This document shows, piece by piece, positions 60,076 through 64,000 of a stretch of DNA of 64,000 nucleotides; within the stretch, counting starts at the first letter, position 1, and each line of letters opens with the position of its first letter. The translations under genes and the position numbers were made by a program. Under the pieces are notes generated by a model. It was not told the DNA's origin and made no database searches. It was given only the letters and a program-made list of their open reading frames with translations. Source of the DNA: Capitulum mitella (Eukaryota; Arthropoda; Thecostraca; Pollicipedomorpha; Pollicipedidae); NCBI GenBank assembly GCA_030062745.1, contig CP099851.1:3586393-3650392 (forward strand). Reading direction: 5' to 3'.

Positions 60076-63000
60076 AAACTCTGCCCCGGCAATGACTGTG
60101 GTATTTCGCAGCCTGCCATATATACCTACCATACCGCCAAAAAAGACTGAGGAGTGAGGCGTTACCCCCTTCCGTCTGTCTCAAGAACCAATCGTCTGAC
60201 TGGGCTGATTCAAACGCCAATCGATAGTTCCGAACCTTAGAATCTTGTGACATATACATTTGCATTTACTGCTGGGTTACTAGTGAAGTCACAGGTCAGG
60301 TCAAAAACCCAAAACGGACTATTTTTCCGGAGTCGCCTAGCTGCAATGAAAAGCAAACCGAAACTGAAGATAAAGTGGCAATATGTTCCTGGCCGTTTAA
60401 TTTCATATTTGAAGTGTCACGTCACTTCAGATATGAGTCACGTAACTTATGAAAGGTCATAAGTCGTCCAGGTCACAGGTTGGGTGAAATTTGATGTCCG
60501 CTATAATGTATTATGGCAGGCATGTTTCGTCGCCCATTTGACACGGAGATTCCAAAAAATGCCCTTTCAAAGACCCTTGGGAACAAAAAAGCCCTCTGTG
60601 GTTCAATTATCGTGCACCTGCATTACTGCAACCTTACATAGCTTTAAGTTCGTAGTACCACGAGCACGCTAGTGCCCTTTATATGACACCCCTGGATAAC
60701 CCCACAGTTCAGTTTGTCCGATGTTGCACATTTCTGCGGAATGTTGCACAGCATAGCAAAGGCCTATATCTCCCCACCGGCTAGCCAGAACATGAAACTG
60801 AAGCCACCGGTTTATTTGCCGAGCCGAAAACTGCATAAAATGGCCAAATGCCACATTACGAAAAACTTTGCAATATTGCAAGACACTGTTGTGAGTTGTA
60901 CCTGCAGTTTGTTACAAAAAAAACTCATTAATCTATCTGACCGTATCCAAAAAGCAGTTTATCCAATTCCTTTTTTAACATGTACTCTTACTAGACCAAG
61001 AAAACGGAAAATACGTATTTGACCTAGGTTGACCCAGTGCGCGGTCGAAGGTGCTCCGTACTGAGTTCTTAGCTCATGCGGACATGCAATGCAAGCCACA
61101 GCCGCAATACATAATAAAAACACCGACAATATGGGGCGAAGAAAATTAAACGTCTCATTGCAAAACATCCTTGTCTTTATGCCGCCGTAAAGCCGTGTGC
61201 TAAGGTGACCTGGTTTCCAGAGTCTTGTCATGATGTACACAGTTAATGTTAAAAAGGTATTGGAAAAATGTTAACGGTGCGCTTACTCGTTTGGGAGATA
61301 TTTCAAAAATACCCCAGGAAGGAGGAGGCGTTAATCAACCCCCGGGCAATGGCGGATTTATCTGACAGCTTTCCCCTTATTTTGACCTCCAGACCTCCGT
61401 GTCTAATACTGTTCTTTCCGAGAAGGTTCGTGTTTCTGAGCGGGATAAAGTGGACGCAATACGTGGCTCCAGTTCACCAGATTGAGCACGATTGGAATCT
61501 GGGTCGGCGGTGGCAGTTGGGAAGTGGGCGATGACAGGAGAATGGTGAGACCTCAACGAAGATAAATGGGCTCGTCACGAGCGTCTGAGAGGCGAGGGGT
61601 CGTCTAAAACGTTGCAATACGTCTGAACTCGTCGCGTGGAGCCCCTAATCGAATAGTCTCGTCATTGCTGTTGGATGCTTCATTTGCGATCATGCAGAAA
61701 GGAGAGGTAGTGTTGTGCGACCACCTAACTACCTGACTGCGGACACAAATGTGATTCTTACAATGCACAAGGACTTATAAATGCATGAATGCCTTTGATT
61801 TGCTCCAGTTTCATATGCTCTGTTTCAAGTAATATACTCCCGTCGTTGACTGAAAAGGAGATGTAAATGTTTGTCCCGTGGCGAATTTTTGCGATATCTT
61901 AAACATGGCAGAACGTACCGAATTGATTCACGCCATGGTACAAAAGTTATTAAGGCATGTTGTTATAAGGTATGTCAGCATGTTATCCAACACAATCTTT
62001 TCATCTCATTCTATGATCTGAATTCACCCGTTCTTTGCTTATGCGAATGAGCTACACAAAAGATCACACTGTTATGCTGCGATACGTACGTTTATATTAA
62101 GGGAGTAAAGCTACAAGATACTTACCAGATACTGTGAGATATCTTATTGGCATATCTGATTTCATGCTCTAATTTATCCGACGACCAACGGTGGCCTCGC
62201 GTTGTTCTTTACTCTCTATTCTCGAAAATTCGGCCATCAAATTCATGTAAACAATAGCAAAAACAGTGATGCAAAAATGCTATGTCATCGTCACACTTAA
62301 ACAAAGGTGAGCCTATTTTGCTGCCTTTTACAAGGCAGCGAAAAAGGCAGTTTGACCTCCGTCGCAGTAAACAACGTTTCTGCCAACGCCTGAGGCATGT
62401 GGTTTATTTGATCAAGCACCTTTCAGTTCCTGATCTAGCTCGCCAGTTCTAGCATTGCATTTATACACAATAAAAATGCTGATCAGAAACGTCCGAAAAG
62501 GAGAGCCTGTTTAACATAGCACGACTCATGCCTTCGAAGAAACGGAAAACAACTGAGCCAACCGAAAACCGTGATGCTGCTCTGCAGCAGATAGCCGTCC
62601 ATTTGCGTATAATTCCTGAACTTTGACCGTGGTAGGACATTTCTCCACGGCCCCTTTTTGTTTCTGTACGGAGATGATGAACTGTGATATATGCGTTTAC
62701 AATGCAGTCTTAACCAGCGGGCTGGGAGCTCTCTGACAATTACACGCGTGATCAAGCTGCATCTGTGTTCTTCCACCCATGAACCGCCGAGGATGCTAGA
62801 GTTCATCCACTGGGTTTTTCATTTTTCAAGCCTTAGCAACGGCGAGGATGGAACCCATCAGAATTATGCAACACGACATTGGCGTCGTTTTCTCGAAAAT
62901 AAAACAATGAATGGGTCCAGTATAGTTTTCTGACGTTTCAGTACGGTCCAAGCCTACATGGCCCATCTTGAAATACCAAAACACAGATGGGGTCCGACCC

Positions 63001-63322
63001 CCTACAGAAATCTATGAAGCAAACAAAATTCATGAACCGAACAAAACAAAATTCATGATCCGAGGCCTTATATGAACATCGTTCCCAAACAAACTGCCTC
63101 ACCATTTAAGGCCCATAACTATGAAAAATTTTAAAACCTCGGCATAGACTAATGGTTTCACACAGCCCTTAGACCCACGACAAACGTGTAACATAGATGT
63201 TATATGTGTTGATCTGAAGCACTAATGAGAAGATTGTGTTCAAGACATGGACGTTTTTCACGCAACATACGAAAGAATTTCTTGCATTAAGCGTGCCCTC
63301 AGAGAGAGTTTGATCTTCAGAC
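60076..63322. other. Downstream flank of the lectin-like gene, no gene seen
   Basis: AT-rich sequence. I did not find a clear polyadenylation signal for the gene at 63323 in the first 300 bp. Confidence 0.45.
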
Positions 63323-63991
63323 CTACATCCAGTATTCGCAGACATACGAATATTGTGTAGAGCATGCTCTGTTGAGAACTCCATAGCCCCTCAGCAGTGC
63401 AACACAATCGTAGTTGGCATTGTGAAAATAATGGCCTCCAGTGCCATGCCAGTACGGTGTAATGGTCACGTTCCTCCGGTTGAAAAGATCCTTGTAAACG
63501 CGCTCCGTTTCCAGGTCGTTAATACTGAGCCACTTGATGCCCGTGTAGGTCTGCGCCTTCAAGAAGTCCAGTTGCTGGTCGGTCGTGGGGAAGGCTGGCA
63601 GCGAGTGCGGATCGTCCTCCAGGCAGAGCTCGATCAGCACGGGTCCGCCCATGGTGCGCTTATCGTGGAAACAGTAGGCCACGCCGTCCTGTTCGAATGG
63701 GACGTAGCCGGGCGGGTAGCGGCGCTGGTGGAGCGTGTGGTTGGTGGACGTCAGCGGGTTGTCGGCCGAGTGCAGCGGCCACAGCATGCACTCGGCCGAG
63801 TCTGGGTCGTGGCTCCACTTGAGGCAGGTTGACCGCCGCAGGCAGGCCATGCCGCATAAGGCGGCCGTTGTGTTCTCCAGACGCTGCAGCGGCGTCTGGG
63901 CACGGGTCACCTCCCTCGTGACGTACAGCTGCTCGTCCAGCGCCAGCACCGCCCGGGCGGCCAGCAGCGGCAGCAGCAGCGCCGACCGCAT
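63323..63991 (-). CDS. Secreted apple/PAN-like plus C-type-lectin-like protein
   Basis: An uninterrupted frame encodes 222 residues ending in TAG. I chose the ATG at 63991 because it starts a signal peptide (MRSALLLPLLAARAVLA, residues 1-17); the codon two positions upstream is GTG. Residues 20-90 hold a cysteine cluster (C46, C50, C56, C68) like a degenerate apple/PAN module. Residues 103-222 resemble a C-type-lectin-like domain: YC at 106-107, C123, a Trp/Ile-rich core (GIKWLSIND, 151-159), then the terminal pair C196/C210 and YVCEY at 216-220. The EPN/QPD and WND calcium-sugar motifs are absent, so calcium-dependent sugar binding is doubtful. N-glycosylation sequons occur at N40, N84 and N174. 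It is probably extracellular; its ligand is unknown. No intron is needed within the coding region, although a 5' non-coding exon could lie beyond the window edge. Domain assignment rests on cysteine spacing and is moderate; the gene itself is well supported. Confidence 0.85.
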   Translation of the reverse strand: MRSALLLPLLAARAVLALDEQLYVTREVTRAQTPLQRLENTTAALCGMACLRRSTCLKWSHDPDSAECMLWPLHSADNPLTSTNHTLHQRRYPPGYVPFEQDGVAYCFHDKRTMGGPVLIELCLEDDPHSLPAFPTTDQQLDFLKAQTYTGIKWLSINDLETERVYKDLFNRRNVTITPYWHGTGGHYFHNANYDCVALLRGYGVLNRACSTQYSYVCEYWM

Positions 63992-64000
63992 CTTCACCGC

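Overview
The window looks like intron-rich genomic DNA from an invertebrate animal. Coding signal comes as short GC-rich exons with GT/AG borders, separated by kilobases of AT-richer DNA full of transposon remnants and minisatellites. There is no bacterial-type gene packing, ribosome-binding site or operon. An arthropod, perhaps a crustacean, is my best guess from the dystrophin-like rod sequence and the small secreted apple/C-type-lectin-like protein, but the sequence does not fix the species.

The main gene runs on the minus strand. Three consecutive exons (10507-10363, 9656-9533, 7630-7464) join in phase and encode about 144 residues that match, motif for motif, the last-but-one spectrin repeat of dystrophin. 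Upstream (higher coordinates), exons near 40281-40144, 39842-39688 and 39042-38763 also join in phase and encode earlier spectrin-type rod sequence. An exon ending at 30937 and a weak candidate at 15444-15307 lie between. I read this as a middle slice of a dystrophin (Dys) gene; the amino terminus, WW, EF-hand and ZZ regions are not visible. The only clearly complete protein-coding gene is at 63991-63323 (minus): an apparently intronless secreted protein with an apple/PAN-like and a C-type-lectin-like domain.

Mobile DNA: a decayed non-LTR retrotransposon (about 7135-4395, minus; endonuclease and reverse transcriptase remnants) with tandem arrays at both ends; three dispersed elements with about 155-bp internal tandem repeats (2780-3590, 47530-48870, 58020-59190); two families of short hAT-like MITEs with visible 8-bp target duplications (family A at 2105, 8568, 9875; family B at 13029, 37839, 52198); a 0.7-kb element with 74-bp inverted ends (19893-20594); and two tRNA-like SINE heads (near 17304 and 41475).

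The block from about 14 to 31 kb is a mosaic of GC-rich minisatellites, each with a different unit. Several arrays sit against splice junctions of the dystrophin-like gene. One (39007-39198) triplicates a splice acceptor, and another (40283-40665, 36-bp period) stays open in the reading frame of the adjoining rod exon. The rest, mostly 41-63 kb, is AT-richer intronic or intergenic sequence where I see no dependable gene.
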